IMG/VR virus record: IMGVR_UViG_3300036466_000133
Coordinates: 1-41,780 of that record
Strand: one strand, 5' to 3'
Source of the DNA: a virus
Length of the DNA stretch: 41,780 nucleotides
The translations under genes were made by a program, and so were the position numbers. Positions 8,325 to 16,455 of the stretch are shown here, piece after piece (the stretch's first letter is position 1; each line of letters starts with the position of its first letter). Under the pieces are notes generated by a model. It ran no database searches and was not told the origin of the DNA. It saw only the letters and a program-made list of their open reading frames with translations.

Positions 8325-9187
8325 TTACATCCTCATGCCGTGTTCGTTCTGGTGGCCGCGCTCGATAGCCAGCTCGCGCTCGTCGTCTGTGGGGCTGTAG
8401 GGGGCCGGGTCGTGCCGGTCGGAACTGGCCGCATTGGCGCAATACGCGCGGCTCATCTCGACAATGCACTCCGCCTCCCAGGGCCTCAGCCGGATACCGA
8501 GCAAGTTTTGCATGGCCTCCAGCTCTTGCCAGTTTAGCGGGATTCGGCCCATGCCGCCATTGATTGCGCGGCCCGCCTTGTCCCAGTAGTCCGCGATGTA
8601 CCGGACGCACCCGAGGTCGGGCAGTTGTCGGTAGATCGAGCCCGGCCATAGCCACTCGTGGCGCACAATCCGCTCTGTCTTTTTGCCGGCCTTGAGCTCC
8701 AGGGTAGCATTAAGCCACCCCAGATGGCCGGCGTACTGGATCAGGCTTCGGATTGCGCCGGCATAAAATTTTCATCGGCGTTGTGGTGTTTGAAAATCTG
8801 ACGATGGATGTAGTCCAGCGCGGGCATGGAGGCCAGCTCGTGCTTGGTCTTGTCGTTGTAGGGGATCGTGCCGCCCTTACCGTTCGGCAGGTTCTCCCAG
8901 CCGGCGATGATTACTTCCAGCTTGGCCACGCCGTTTCGGTAGTCTTCTTCGGGGTCGTAATCCTTGGCGGCCTTCTTGCCTCGCGCCTGATCGGCTTGCG
9001 CCTCTTTGACCAGTCGGCGGCGAACGTCCAGATCGTGCTGGCGGACTTGATCACACGTGCGGCTGCGGACATGCACGACGGCCTGCTGGAATTTGCCGTC
9101 TTTGTCCTCAACGCCCAGCTCGGTGACGCCATCGGCGCAGTACAGCGGGCATTCGGAGGTATCGGTGGTTGCGAGATGTTCAAACAT
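8325..9187 (-). CDS. tail assembly chaperone, -1 frameshift product (gpGT-like)
   Basis: Reading the short chaperone to the TTT codon at 8767-8765 and then slipping back one base continues through an open frame to 8325: 144 codons plus 146, about 290 aa. The junction reads ADENF then YAGAIRSLIQYAGHLGW. The -1 frame has no other plausible entry: its own candidate start (GTG, 8666) lacks a clear ribosome site, and the frame upstream of it is open all the way back to the slip site. In lambda and relatives this product recruits tail tube protein to the tape measure. Confidence 0.75.
8741..9187 (-). CDS. tail assembly chaperone, short form (gpG-like)
   Basis: 148 aa from the ATG at 9187, which has AGGTGA seven bases upstream; an in-frame GTG at 9196 is a poorer start. 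It sits between the major tail protein and the tape measure, where siphoviruses encode their chaperones. Ten codons before its stop is a slippery heptamer (8771-8765 on the minus strand), where a fraction of ribosomes is expected to shift to the -1 frame and make the longer GT-like product. The sequence itself has no family motif I can name; the call rests on position and the frameshift signal. Confidence 0.75.
   Translation of the reverse strand: MFEHLATTDTSECPLYCADGVTELGVEDKDGKFQQAVVHVRSRTCDQVRQHDLDVRRRLVKEAQADQARGKKAAKDYDPEEDYRNGVAKLEVIIAGWENLPNGKGGTIPYNDKTKHELASMPALDYIHRQIFKHHNADENFMPAQSEA
8765..8771 (-). promoter_or_regulatory. -1 programmed frameshift heptamer A AAT TTT
   Basis: On the minus strand the zero frame reads GAA AAT TTT ATG, so the heptamer fits the X XXY YYZ pattern exactly. 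The frame overlap is bounded by a TGA of the -1 frame just upstream (within CGATGAAAA) and the zero-frame stop at 8741, so slippage must occur in this short stretch, and this is its only canonical site. Confidence 0.75.
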
Positions 9188-9235
9188 AGTTATCACCTGT
9201 CAGTTGAGTTGGCCCTGTCAGTCGATCAGTAGAGC

Positions 9236-9271
9236 GGGCTCCCGAGGCCTGACAGGACACAACGGGAGCCC
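9236..9271. repeat. 9-bp inverted repeat between major tail and chaperone genes
   Basis: GGGCTCCCG at 9236-9244 pairs perfectly with CGGGAGCCC at 9263-9271. No T-run follows on the minus strand, so it is not a standard terminator. A hairpin placed between highly expressed tube protein and chaperone message would fit an mRNA stability or partial termination element. Confidence 0.6.
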
Positions 9272-9286
9272 TACCGCCGAGGCGGG

Positions 9287-9760
9287 TTAGGGACCTACAA
9301 CGGGTTTAACCTCAATCACACGGCTGCGGGACGTGATGCCCACGGTAGCCGCAACGATGGAGTCGCCGCCCGGCAAGTTGGTGTTGAAGCCGGTTACCTG
9401 AATCTCAGCGTACTGGATCAGGCCGGACTGATGCTCGATCTTGACCGACACGATGTCATAGCGCTTGGTCTCACCGTCCGCCAGCTCTTTGAGCAGGTCC
9501 TGGCCTGCGTCGGTGATATCGCGCCCAATGCTGATATCGCGGCTGCCCCAGTCAAGGAACGCCTTGGCGTTCACAGTCTCACCGGTTGCCAGCGGCTGAT
9601 GGGCGGCGGTAGAGCCGGTAGAGCCCCAAGAGCCAAGGTCGGTAACCTCGCCAATCTCAGTCCAGGTCAGTAGCGCCCCGAAGCCGGCGGCGTCGATTTG
9701 TGCGGGGCGCTCCTCAGCGATACTCATCCGGGTGCCCACCACGGTATAAACGTTACTCAT
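9287..9760 (-). CDS. major tail tube protein
   Basis: 157 aa, beta-rich, with a tube-like pattern (WTEIGEVTDLGSWGST... and a C-terminal ITSRSRVIEVKP strand). The gene lies directly upstream of the chaperones in the canonical siphovirus order. The start has an AAGGAG-type ribosome site. It polymerises around the tape measure to form the tail tube in known phages. Confidence 0.75.
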   Translation of the reverse strand: MSNVYTVVGTRMSIAEERPAQIDAAGFGALLTWTEIGEVTDLGSWGSTGSTAAHQPLATGETVNAKAFLDWGSRDISIGRDITDAGQDLLKELADGETKRYDIVSVKIEHQSGLIQYAEIQVTGFNTNLPGGDSIVAATVGITSRSRVIEVKPVVGP

Positions 9761-9776
9761 GGTTGTATCTCCTTGC

Positions 9777-10163
9777 TTACTGTGGCGGCCCCGCGACTTT
9801 GATCACAGCTGTGACCAGCCCGGTGCCGTTGATGTTGCCGCCCATTAAGGGCAGCTGTTTGACGTATCCGGGAAACTCCCGAATCGTGCCGTCAATCAGG
9901 ATCAGTTTACACGTTACTACCCGACTCTGCGCGCGGCATTCGTCCATCCGGACCTGGCCGGGGTCTCTCGGGTTCCGGTACAGGCGGATTCGCACCTGTC
10001 CGTAATCCGGCAGGCCCGGCAGGAAGGTCAGAGGGCCGGACATTGGCCGGTGCGGAACGTCCGGCACGGAGCCGTCGAACAGGGTGTAGTCTTCGATGCC
10101 GCCGACCACAACGTTGTCCACGAACAGGGTTGTTCCGTCTGCGCTCACTACTTGGTTGGTCAT
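9777..10163 (-). CDS. probable minor tail / second tube-like protein
   Basis: 128 aa from the ATG at 10163, three bases downstream of the preceding stop; a GTG at 10169 would overlap it. The sequence is beta-rich and soluble (VVSADGTTLFVDNVVVGGIEDY, then KQLPLMGGNINGTG). Position between tail completion and major tail protein supports a virion tail role; the family is not recognised. Confidence 0.55.
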   Translation of the reverse strand: MTNQVVSADGTTLFVDNVVVGGIEDYTLFDGSVPDVPHRPMSGPLTFLPGLPDYGQVRIRLYRNPRDPGQVRMDECRAQSRVVTCKLILIDGTIREFPGYVKQLPLMGGNINGTGLVTAVIKVAGPPQ

Positions 10164-10165
10164 GG

Positions 10166-10609
10166 TCACACCGTTGGGCTGAAGAAGTCGTACCAGGTGT
10201 CAATCTCGTCATCGATCAGCTCGTACACCTGGCTGCTAGTATACACTTGCACGGCCAGCTGGAACGCTTGCCGCCCGTTGGTCCTCTCAAACGGGCCGGT
10301 CGGGTTGCTTGGTACGCTGTAGCGCACGGCATTGGGCGGGATGACCGCCGCCCTTAGGTAGTCCGCGACCGCTTCGATGGCGTTCTGTGTGGCCACGTAG
10401 TTCTCCGGCTCCGCCACCATGTACAAGTCGATATCATGGCGCCGCTGGATACGGTTTGACACGCCCGGCCCCGCCACCCTAAATAGGACGAAGTTGCCCG
10501 CGCCCTCAAGATCGGCATCCGACCACCGATTGAACCGGACCTGATAGCCGTCCAGCAAGGCCGCATCGGTCAGGTACTGGCGTAACGATTGCATGACGGA
10601 CACGCTCAC
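10166..10609 (-). CDS. tail terminator / completion protein candidate
   Basis: 147 aa. The order helical start (MQSLRQYLTDAAL), strands, then ETxxN-like DLYMVAEPENY and a C-terminal VYTSSQVYELIDDE fits the compact fold of minor tail proteins of the gpU/terminator type. It overlaps the upstream gene by four bases and follows the HK97-gp10-like protein, as terminators usually do. The call is from context and general fold. Confidence 0.55.
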   Translation of the reverse strand: MSVSVMQSLRQYLTDAALLDGYQVRFNRWSDADLEGAGNFVLFRVAGPGVSNRIQRRHDIDLYMVAEPENYVATQNAIEAVADYLRAAVIPPNAVRYSVPSNPTGPFERTNGRQAFQLAVQVYTSSQVYELIDDEIDTWYDFFSPTV

Positions 10610-11037
10610 AGGCTCATCTCCTGGCGGATAATATCGGGGGCGTCGTCGCGTTCAGCGCGTTGGCCCGCTTTAAGCAGGAACTGGGGCTCTGCATTGGGGT
10701 CCCAGTATCGGCCCCGACCGGTGCCCCCGCCAAACGCAACGCCCGCCCGAGTCGTACCGAAATCAGCACGCGGCTGACCTTTCAGCTTGCCGGACATGTT
10801 GTGCACCCACTTGGCGTACTGCGCGCCGTAGTAGACGGTGCCGGTTACCCGATCCCCGAGCGGCTGGATGTTGCGCCCGATGGAGTTGATCAGGTTCGAT
10901 GTGTCCACAGGGGTCAGGGCCATGGCGTACGCCTCGATGGTCATGGCAATGCGCGTTGCGGCCCGCTCCGCCCGCTGGCTGAGCCGGTTGATCAGGTCTT
11001 GCATGCGGCTGTTGACTTCGTCGATGCCGGTTGCCAT
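10606..11037 (-). CDS. HK97 gp10-like head-tail / tail completion protein
   Basis: 143 aa. The ATG at 11037 shares a base with the upstream stop (TAATG). A helical N-terminus (MQDLINRLSQRAERAATRIA) is followed by TPVDTSNLINSIGRNI and VYYGAQYAKWVHNMSG, a pattern typical of the HK97-gp10 family (helix, T-P-V-D-T-G/S-x-L, then Y-A-x-x-V-x). These proteins join head and tail or complete the tail. Confidence 0.75.
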   Translation of the reverse strand: MATGIDEVNSRMQDLINRLSQRAERAATRIAMTIEAYAMALTPVDTSNLINSIGRNIQPLGDRVTGTVYYGAQYAKWVHNMSGKLKGQPRADFGTTRAGVAFGGGTGRGRYWDPNAEPQFLLKAGQRAERDDAPDIIRQEMSL

Positions 11038-11402
11038 TACGCCACAACCCTCCAATCCGGCAACTCGCCTTGGCCGAATTTTTGTCCTGGCCATTGCATC
11101 ACCGACCGAACCCGCTCCGCATTATTGGGCGGGCTGGCCTGAGCCGTGTGATCCCCCGGCAGCATGTACCAATTACGCTCCGGCACGATGGCGCTTCCCG
11201 CTTCCGCCTCGAAGTACACGGTTAGCCGCGGCACAAACTCGTCGCCGGCCTCGTCTCTTGTCACCTCGCCGCCGTGCATCCAATCGGTTGCCTGGATCAG
11301 GTACGGCGGGGCTCCAACCGGCTGCCCGAACTCATCGGTGCCGCCTGTAGGCCAGACGGTGACAGGGCCTTCCACGTATGACCATGCGGCGAGGGAGCTC
11401 AC
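11037..11402 (-). CDS. head-tail connector protein
   Basis: 121 aa, beta-rich, with VEGPVTVWPTGGTDEFGQP near the N-terminus and a C-terminal RVRSVMQWPGQKFGQG. It lies between the gp6-like adaptor and the gp10-like protein, the position of small stopper proteins in HK97/SPP1-type phages. No motif decides the family. Confidence 0.5.
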   Translation of the reverse strand: MSSLAAWSYVEGPVTVWPTGGTDEFGQPVGAPPYLIQATDWMHGGEVTRDEAGDEFVPRLTVYFEAEAGSAIVPERNWYMLPGDHTAQASPPNNAERVRSVMQWPGQKFGQGELPDWRVVA

Positions 11403-11403
11403 A

Positions 11404-11790
11404 TCAACACCTCTTCGCCTTGACGCTGAAGAACGCCAGGTTCTTGCTGTTCTCCATCACGCCCCGAACGCATCCGAACGTATCCAGCTGCATCAGCAGG
11501 GAGCCGTAGCGGGTGGAGGCCAGCCCCTCGCCCTGCCATGCCGCGAACGACCGGCCCGCACCCGACGGCGCACTCTCTGAAGTAACCGAGCCCCGGCCAC
11601 TGGCGTTCGTCAGCGTCAGGATATGCCGCACCGCATAGGTGGTCAGCAAGTCCTGAGACGCTTCCGGCACAGCGTTGGCCGTCAGGCAGGCAGACGAACC
11701 GGAAACAACGAAGTCGATTAGGCCCTGGATCTCGGCGTCACTGGCCTCGGTCTGAAAGCCTGCCTTGATGTCTGCCGGGGTGACGGTCAT
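11404..11790 (-). CDS. head-tail adaptor protein (gp6-like)
   Basis: 128 aa, mostly helical (DIKAGFQTEASDAEIQGLID, QDLLTTYAVRHILTL), the style of portal-adjacent adaptor proteins that form the ring under the portal. First connector gene after the head genes. Family assignment is by helical pattern and position. Confidence 0.55.
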   Translation of the reverse strand: MTVTPADIKAGFQTEASDAEIQGLIDFVVSGSSACLTANAVPEASQDLLTTYAVRHILTLTNASGRGSVTSESAPSGAGRSFAAWQGEGLASTRYGSLLMQLDTFGCVRGVMENSKNLAFFSVKAKRC

Positions 11791-11793
11791 GGG

Positions 11794-12117
11794 TTACTCT
11801 CCAGCGGCCAGCGCTTCTTCAAGCTCTTTCAGGAGCGTGTCAGGCGCTTTGCGCCCTGGCTTGCCCACGATGTCCTGATAGTTGGCCTTGAGTTCGTCCA
11901 GGGTCATTTCCGTGCCGTCACTCAGGGTGTAGGTGTCGTCAGTCACGGCAGCAGACGGCGTGGCGACTTCCACGTCTGCGCCTTCGATCCGACACTTTCC
12001 GACCAGATAGGCGGGCAGATTGCCCTCGAATTGGATCTCAGTGCCGACCGGGACGCGCTCGACGTTCACGCCGGAGCCTTTGAACACGTTCTTGCGGGTT
12101 ACGATTGCTGTAGGCAC
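11794..12117 (-). CDS. hypothetical virion-associated protein
   Basis: 107 aa starting at a GTG (12117) with a strong AGGAGG ribosome site. Beta-rich first half (VTRKNVFKGSGVNVERVPVG), a TDDTYTLSDGTEMTLDEL middle, and a lysine/glutamate-rich C-terminal helix. It sits between capsid and adaptor genes, as do small head-associated proteins in many phages. Function unknown. Confidence 0.6.
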   Translation of the reverse strand: MPTAIVTRKNVFKGSGVNVERVPVGTEIQFEGNLPAYLVGKCRIEGADVEVATPSAAVTDDTYTLSDGTEMTLDELKANYQDIVGKPGRKAPDTLLKELEEALAAGE

Positions 12118-12144
12118 GGTTGCCTCCTGTCAGTTCAGGTTAGT

Positions 12145-12166
12145 ACGCGGGCCATTCTTCCCGCGT
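12145..12166. repeat. 7-bp inverted repeat in gap upstream of 12117
   Basis: ACGCGGG (12145-12151) and CCCGCGT (12160-12166) form a hairpin with an 8-base loop. No T-run follows. It may be an attenuator or RNA-processing hairpin between the HNH gene and the connector genes. The rest of the 127-base gap shows nothing else clear. Confidence 0.4.
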
Positions 12167-12244
12167 GAGTTGCAGGTATAGTGTAGCAGTTCTGCACCGG
12201 GATTCGCATACATCACCTGTGCGGGTGTTGGGTATGGCCTTAGT

Positions 12245-12976
12245 TTATGGGATTGGGGGTTTTGTGTACAGCCACGACAAATCGTCTACTAGGGAAAGCC
12301 GGTTATTCTTCCTAAGGTTTATCGTAGCCGGTATAACCTGTATGTTGGCTGCGCAGTGAAGACCTGACGCCCGATCACCGCAAAGCGGAACGCGGTGATC
12401 AACGTGCCATTCGAATCCGTGAATTTCTGCCCTGAACTTCGCCAGGCTATACGCTTCATCCACAACGAACTGATCAATATCACCAAACCATGAGGGCATA
12501 GCCTTTAGTCGCCTGGCCTTGTTTTTGGCCTTCCATCCGTTGGACTTCTCGCGGTTTTCCTCCGCATACTTTAGTTGATACGCCATTATCGACTCTCTAT
12601 TTTTGGCGTAATAGTCTTTTTTCTTTCCCTGAATTTCTTGCCACTTATCCCTGTGCCTTTTGGCTGACCTGGCCTTCACCTTCTCCCTATTTTTCTCGTA
12701 ATAGTCCTCAGCGTACTTTGCCGCTTTTTTGCGGAACTCCGGATCTGTCCGGTATCGATGTCGGCGCTTCTGCTTTCTAGCCTCCACGTAATCCTTGTCT
12801 AGCTCTTTGGCAGCCGCCCTTTTGTTCTGGGCATCTCTTAGGCACTGGCGGCACGATCTGGCAGAAACAGACCTGACCTCAAAATGCCCATTTGAGCACT
12901 TTCTTGGTATCGCGTAATTTTTCAGCCCTCTATCTCTGGCAACAGATAGTGGGATGCATACTATATGCTTATCCAT
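12245..12976 (-). CDS. free-standing HNH endonuclease
   Basis: 243 aa. A zinc-binding-like N-terminus (C27, C42, C45), a long lysine/arginine-rich helical middle with repeated YYEKNRE / YYAKNRE units at about 92-128, and a C-terminal HNH core with FEWHVDHRVPLCGD (H191, D193, H194) followed by CAANIQVIPATINLRKNN. The first 240 residues are clearly more A/K-rich than neighbouring head genes, suggesting a foreign origin. It sits in the gap between major capsid and connector genes with terminators on its upstream side, as homing endonucleases often do. Confidence 0.85.
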   Translation of the reverse strand: MDKHIVCIPLSVARDRGLKNYAIPRKCSNGHFEVRSVSARSCRQCLRDAQNKRAAAKELDKDYVEARKQKRRHRYRTDPEFRKKAAKYAEDYYEKNREKVKARSAKRHRDKWQEIQGKKKDYYAKNRESIMAYQLKYAEENREKSNGWKAKNKARRLKAMPSWFGDIDQFVVDEAYSLAKFRAEIHGFEWHVDHRVPLCGDRASGLHCAANIQVIPATINLRKNNRLSLVDDLSWLYTKPPIP

Positions 12977-13015
12977 AACCGCCTCAATAACTATGAAAAC
13001 GATTTATGGTAGCAC

Positions 13016-13037
13016 AAAAAAGCCGCCCGGAGGCGGC
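13016..13037 (-). terminator. rho-independent terminator after major capsid gene
   Basis: GCCGCC / GGCGGC (13022-13037) with a four-base loop is followed on the minus strand by six T. It lies 21 bases past the capsid stop. Four T also follow on the plus strand, but no plus gene ends there. Confidence 0.8.
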
Positions 13038-13058
13038 CTTTTCATCACTTTTCAGCGA

Positions 13059-14069
13059 TTATGCTGGGGCTGAATGAGCCACGCCAGAATTCCCGTCAGC
13101 GTCGAACTTAATCTCCAGAGCTGCGCTCGCCAAGATGGTAAACGCGTAGTCGTCCTCCGGATTCGCCCGGAACTTAGCCCGGAAGCTCATCGGCATACCG
13201 TTCAGCACTTGGATCAACTGACGATCTTTCACAACCGCGATGATCTCGTTGGCCGGGACGGAGTCGGACGGAATGACGTTCTGGACGCCGCCAATTTCCT
13301 GAATGCGCTGAGCGATGGTCTTGTTCGGGTACTGAGTCGAGAAATCAGTATTCGACGCGTAGAACCAATCGTCCCAGTTCACGTACAGGGTAGCGGGGCG
13401 CTTCACGTTCATGCCGTGCAGCAGCTTCAGAGTGGCTACAACTTCCGCGTTCCACTCCGCACCGGTGCCGCCGTTCAGAGTAGCGCCGGTGTTTCGGGTG
13501 GCTCGGTTCGGGTTGGTGCGCAGACCGTACAGCTCGTTTCCGCCAACCACGATGGCGTCATCACCGTTCAGGGCGATGTCTTCCAGCTTCTCAGCTACCC
13601 GGCGCATGGCGTTCATGCGACCGTCCATCTCCAGGTTCTCACCTTCGGACTGAGCGGCCAGCATCTGACGCCAACCGTAGGAGAAATTGCTATCCACGAT
13701 GGGCAGCGGAGTGCCGTGGTATTCCATCAGCGGCTGATCGGTCTTCGCCTTGCCACGGCCATCCAGCGAGATGTTTGCCACGCTGGAGTCGGAGGTGGTG
13801 CGGAAGAAGTGGACCAGCTTGCCGAGGTTCATCGGGGTCGCAACGCTGGCGGCCAGGTCGTTAAACACGGCCAGCACGGAGCGTTGCAGCTCGACAGACT
13901 CGGTATCCCAGATGCCCCACACGTCACGTGGCAGCGGGGAGGCGTTACCCATGAATCCGGCGTTACCCTGCATCATCGGGTACTGCGCGGCCATGGCCTT
14001 GTGATGCGCTTCGTGCATCCGGCGGTGATTCAGTACCGCCTCTTGCTGTTGCTTGCTATATCGCAGCAT
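13059..14069 (-). CDS. major capsid protein
   Basis: 336 aa from the ATG at 14069, nine bases after GGAG; a GTG at 14075 is too close to that site. The order (VWGIWDTESVELQRSVLAVF early, NGGTGAEWNAEVVATLKLLH in the middle, a C-terminal PEDDYAFTILASAALEIKFD strand) is that of HK97-fold capsids of the DUF2184/encapsulin-like type. It follows protease/scaffold and decoration genes and is closed by a strong terminator, consistent with high separate expression. Confidence 0.85.
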   Translation of the reverse strand: MLRYSKQQQEAVLNHRRMHEAHHKAMAAQYPMMQGNAGFMGNASPLPRDVWGIWDTESVELQRSVLAVFNDLAASVATPMNLGKLVHFFRTTSDSSVANISLDGRGKAKTDQPLMEYHGTPLPIVDSNFSYGWRQMLAAQSEGENLEMDGRMNAMRRVAEKLEDIALNGDDAIVVGGNELYGLRTNPNRATRNTGATLNGGTGAEWNAEVVATLKLLHGMNVKRPATLYVNWDDWFYASNTDFSTQYPNKTIAQRIQEIGGVQNVIPSDSVPANEIIAVVKDRQLIQVLNGMPMSFRAKFRANPEDDYAFTILASAALEIKFDADGNSGVAHSAPA

Positions 14070-14082
14070 AGTCACTTACTCC

Positions 14083-14520
14083 TTATGCCGGGGCGGTACG
14101 GTTGCGCGGTGCAATGACGATGTCGTCACGGTCACCCGCGGTGAGGGTTGCGCCTTCGCCGTCGTAGTACGCGATCACGACCGCATCAAGACCGGCAGCG
14201 GCCATTTGGCCAGAGGCGTTCACGGTCAGCGCGTCGCCCTTGGCGTACGTGCCGGCGGCGAACCGAGCGGTGTATTCCTGCTCAGGCTCAAGGCGATAGG
14301 CAGCGCCAGTGTCGCCTGCGAGGTAAGCCGTGTCCGGGCCTTGCCCGTAAAAGCGACGGTTGGACAGCAGGAACACGCGGCCTTCGCCGTCGGCGGCCTG
14401 GGTCAGTTCAGCGCCGTCAGAGGTGACGAAGATGCCCGGCAGGTATGCGCCAGCTACGGGCAGGTTAATGGTCTCCGGTTCGCGTTCGACCGGGCCTCTG
14501 TATATACAATTTGCAGTCAT
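14083..14520 (-). CDS. capsid decoration / head protein
   Basis: 145 aa from the ATG at 14520, whose ATGA overlaps the end of the HNH gene. Beta-rich, with LPVAGAYLPGIFVTSDGAEL and GDALTVNASGQMAAAG, a pattern like DUF2190/lambda-gpD-style cement proteins that bind the outer capsid. It lies just upstream of the major capsid gene as expected. Its ribosome site appears weak because an HNH gene abuts its start. Confidence 0.65.
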   Translation of the reverse strand: MTANCIYRGPVEREPETINLPVAGAYLPGIFVTSDGAELTQAADGEGRVFLLSNRRFYGQGPDTAYLAGDTGAAYRLEPEQEYTARFAAGTYAKGDALTVNASGQMAAAGLDAVVIAYYDGEGATLTAGDRDDIVIAPRNRTAPA

Positions 14521-15137
14521 ATCGAGACTCTCTCTTCTGATAACCACGCCCAGGTGCGCATGGCTCTAATTCCATCTACCGTACTGCTGGATACGCCGAA
14601 CTTCATAGCCATATCCGAAGAAGACACGGTGCCTTTGGTTTTGCGGATCAAGCGCACTTGATCCTCAGTCAACTTATGGCATCCATGCCGTTCGCCTCTG
14701 TTCGTAGTTCCATGCTCAATTTTATCACGCTCATTATCTTGCGTAGTTTTCCACGAAAGATGCAGGGGATTCACACAACCGCTTGAGCCTTTGCCGCACG
14801 AATGCGCAGCTTCCAGGCCCTGCAATTCCGGCTCCCCGTGAGCCATGATGCACATTAAACGAGATGCCAACATAGGCGAGCCATTTACGTTTATTTGACC
14901 ATACCCGTGAACATTTCTTGAGTATGGCCAATATAAGCATGCCTGACCTTTGTGGAAAACGTGGTCCTTCAACCACTCTTCCGCCTCGCCTTTGCCGGTG
15001 CCGCCACCGTTTACGTCGCCATGCCTCGCAAGACGCTTGCGATGAGAGTTGCAATAGCCCTTCCTGCCTCCGGCAGAGTGACTAGCATCTCTTTCGCATT
15101 CGCTTACAAGGCATTGCTTGTGAATGATGGCGGTCAT
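14517..15137 (-). CDS. free-standing HNH endonuclease with C-terminal HTH
   Basis: 206 aa. N-terminal cysteines (C9, C14, C29), an HNH_3-like core (LEAAHSCGKGSSGCVNPLHL, about 108-127) and a C-terminal helix-turn-helix (about 157-195: KLTEDQVRLIRKTKGTVSSS...). It lies exactly between the protease/scaffold gene and the decoration gene. Its start context (TCGAGATGACCGCC) resembles that of the decoration gene it abuts (TCGATATGACTGCA), as if the element had captured or copied the native start region. Confidence 0.85.
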   Translation of the reverse strand: MTAIIHKQCLVSECERDASHSAGGRKGYCNSHRKRLARHGDVNGGGTGKGEAEEWLKDHVFHKGQACLYWPYSRNVHGYGQINVNGSPMLASRLMCIMAHGEPELQGLEAAHSCGKGSSGCVNPLHLSWKTTQDNERDKIEHGTTNRGERHGCHKLTEDQVRLIRKTKGTVSSSDMAMKFGVSSSTVDGIRAMRTWAWLSEERVSI

Positions 15138-15144
15138 CTCGATA

Positions 15145-16290
15145 TCACTCTTTAGCAGCTTTATCCAGATTGGCGTTCAGATCCACGCCTTTCCATGGGT
15201 CTTCTTCGTCGGCATTGGTCTGGAAGCCGCCAACCGCACCAGCAGCAGGGCCGGCGGGCTTGCACTTGGCAGCCAGGGCCTTAGCGGCGTTCACGTCCAG
15301 AGCCTTGGCGGTCTCTTCGTCCAGCAGGTTCGCCTTCACGATCTGCTCAACGTAGCCCTGGCGCTCGGCTTCTTCCGCCTTCTTGGCGTTGGCTTCCATC
15401 GCGTCCAGGCGTTGGGTAATGGGGGTCAGCAGCGGTTTCAGGGCCTCAGCAACAGCCTCAGCGCCGGAGTTCGCCACCAGTGTGTCTACTTTGCCAGACA
15501 GCTCGGCAAAGTCTTTCTCAGATACAGGCATGGTATCGTCCTCGTCTTGGTTAGCGATCAGGCCGTTGTCGGCCCTGTCGTCGTCAGTCAGTCCTTTGAG
15601 CAGGTCACGCAGGGCTTCCATGATACCGCGTTTCTTTTCCGTTCGCTCTTGCTTGGCTTGCTGATAGATCATCTCGTCAGCAACCGCCTCCAGAAATTCT
15701 TCCGGGAGGTCTACGTTTTGGGCGTCCATCTCTTCGCCCTGGCTGTTCACGTAGATGCCCACGCCCTGCTCAGGCGTTGCGGCTCCCGGCTCGTCCAGCA
15801 GGATAGCGTCATGGTCGAACGCCATGTTCGTGGCTACCCGGTCGTAACCGTCGCCTTTCTCCGGCATCGTTTCGAGCATGACGCCGGTAGACGTGTGGAT
15901 CGGCTTCTGTTCGTTGATGGCCGCCAGCAGGTCCTCGCCGCGCGGGTGGCGCTTGGCAACATCTACGTCGATCACCTTGTCCAAAAACACCCGGCCATTC
16001 TCGCGCCGTACGTTCTCGTTGTACGCGCCGACCCATCCAAGGTTAATCCCTTGTGGGCTCTGGGCAGAGATGAACTTGCCGTTCACCATCGGATGCCCCA
16101 AAGGTGCCGGTGTGTTGTTCAGGGTCTGGTAGGAGTTGGCGATAACCTCAGCAGGATAGCGAATGCCGTTCATAGTGACATCATCGGGCAAAGTCGCAGA
16201 CGGAACCACGATCACCTCGCGCCCGTTGCGGGTCTCCCTTCGAATCGCGGAGTTGACCACGCGGGAGCGGATGTTGACGCGTAACGTCAT
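15145..16290 (-). CDS. prohead protease fused to scaffold (DUF2213)
   Basis: 381 aa. The N-terminal 180 residues (NSYQTLNNTPAPLGHPMVNG, then IHTSTGVMLETM and MAFDHDAIL) match the DUF2213 pattern of phage maturation proteases, with a histidine and a serine in the expected kind of context. The C-terminal half is acidic and helical (about 200-340), as scaffolds are, and ends in a small beta tail. It follows the MuF gene and precedes decoration and capsid genes, the usual order. Confidence 0.8.
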   Translation of the reverse strand: MTLRVNIRSRVVNSAIRRETRNGREVIVVPSATLPDDVTMNGIRYPAEVIANSYQTLNNTPAPLGHPMVNGKFISAQSPQGINLGWVGAYNENVRRENGRVFLDKVIDVDVAKRHPRGEDLLAAINEQKPIHTSTGVMLETMPEKGDGYDRVATNMAFDHDAILLDEPGAATPEQGVGIYVNSQGEEMDAQNVDLPEEFLEAVADEMIYQQAKQERTEKKRGIMEALRDLLKGLTDDDRADNGLIANQDEDDTMPVSEKDFAELSGKVDTLVANSGAEAVAEALKPLLTPITQRLDAMEANAKKAEEAERQGYVEQIVKANLLDEETAKALDVNAAKALAAKCKPAGPAAGAVGGFQTNADEEDPWKGVDLNANLDKAAKE

Positions 16291-16331
16291 GGTGCTGGCC
16301 TCTGTTGCTGGTGTTTCTTGAGGCTATATAC

Positions 16332-16362
16332 GCAAAAAGCCCCAAGGTCAAACCTTTGGGGC
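16332..16362 (-). terminator. rho-independent terminator upstream of protease gene
   Basis: GCCCCAAGGT and ACCTTTGGGGC (16339-16362) pair with one bulge; on the minus strand five T follow. It is the second of two terminators between MuF and protease genes. The remaining 40 bases up to the protease start hold a possible -10 (TATATA near 16325) but no convincing -35. Confidence 0.7.
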
Positions 16363-16432
16363 AGTATAACAGGGTTTTTTGTGGGGGCAAAGGTTGCGCT
16401 GATCTGATGTAGGTCATGCGACACCCAGGCAC

Positions 16433-16455
16433 AAAAAAGCCCGCACGGGGCGGGC
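16433..16455 (-). terminator. rho-independent terminator after MuF gene
   Basis: GCCCGC / GCGGGC (16439-16455) followed on the minus strand by six T, about 20 bases past the MuF stop. Confidence 0.85.

Noticed and set aside
10763-11047. Alternative minus-strand frame within the gp10-like gene
   Set aside because: Low-complexity, proline/alanine/arginine-rich product typical of a shifted frame; the overlapping frame matches a known family.
13074-14117. Long open frame (347 codons) on the plus strand opposite the capsid gene
   Set aside because: It mirrors the codon pattern of the capsid gene, has no family character and no ribosome site; the capsid reading is far better.
15124-16284. Long open frame (386 codons) on the plus strand opposite the protease/scaffold gene
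   Set aside because: Antisense shadow of a G+C-biased gene; the DUF2213 reading on the minus strand explains the stretch.
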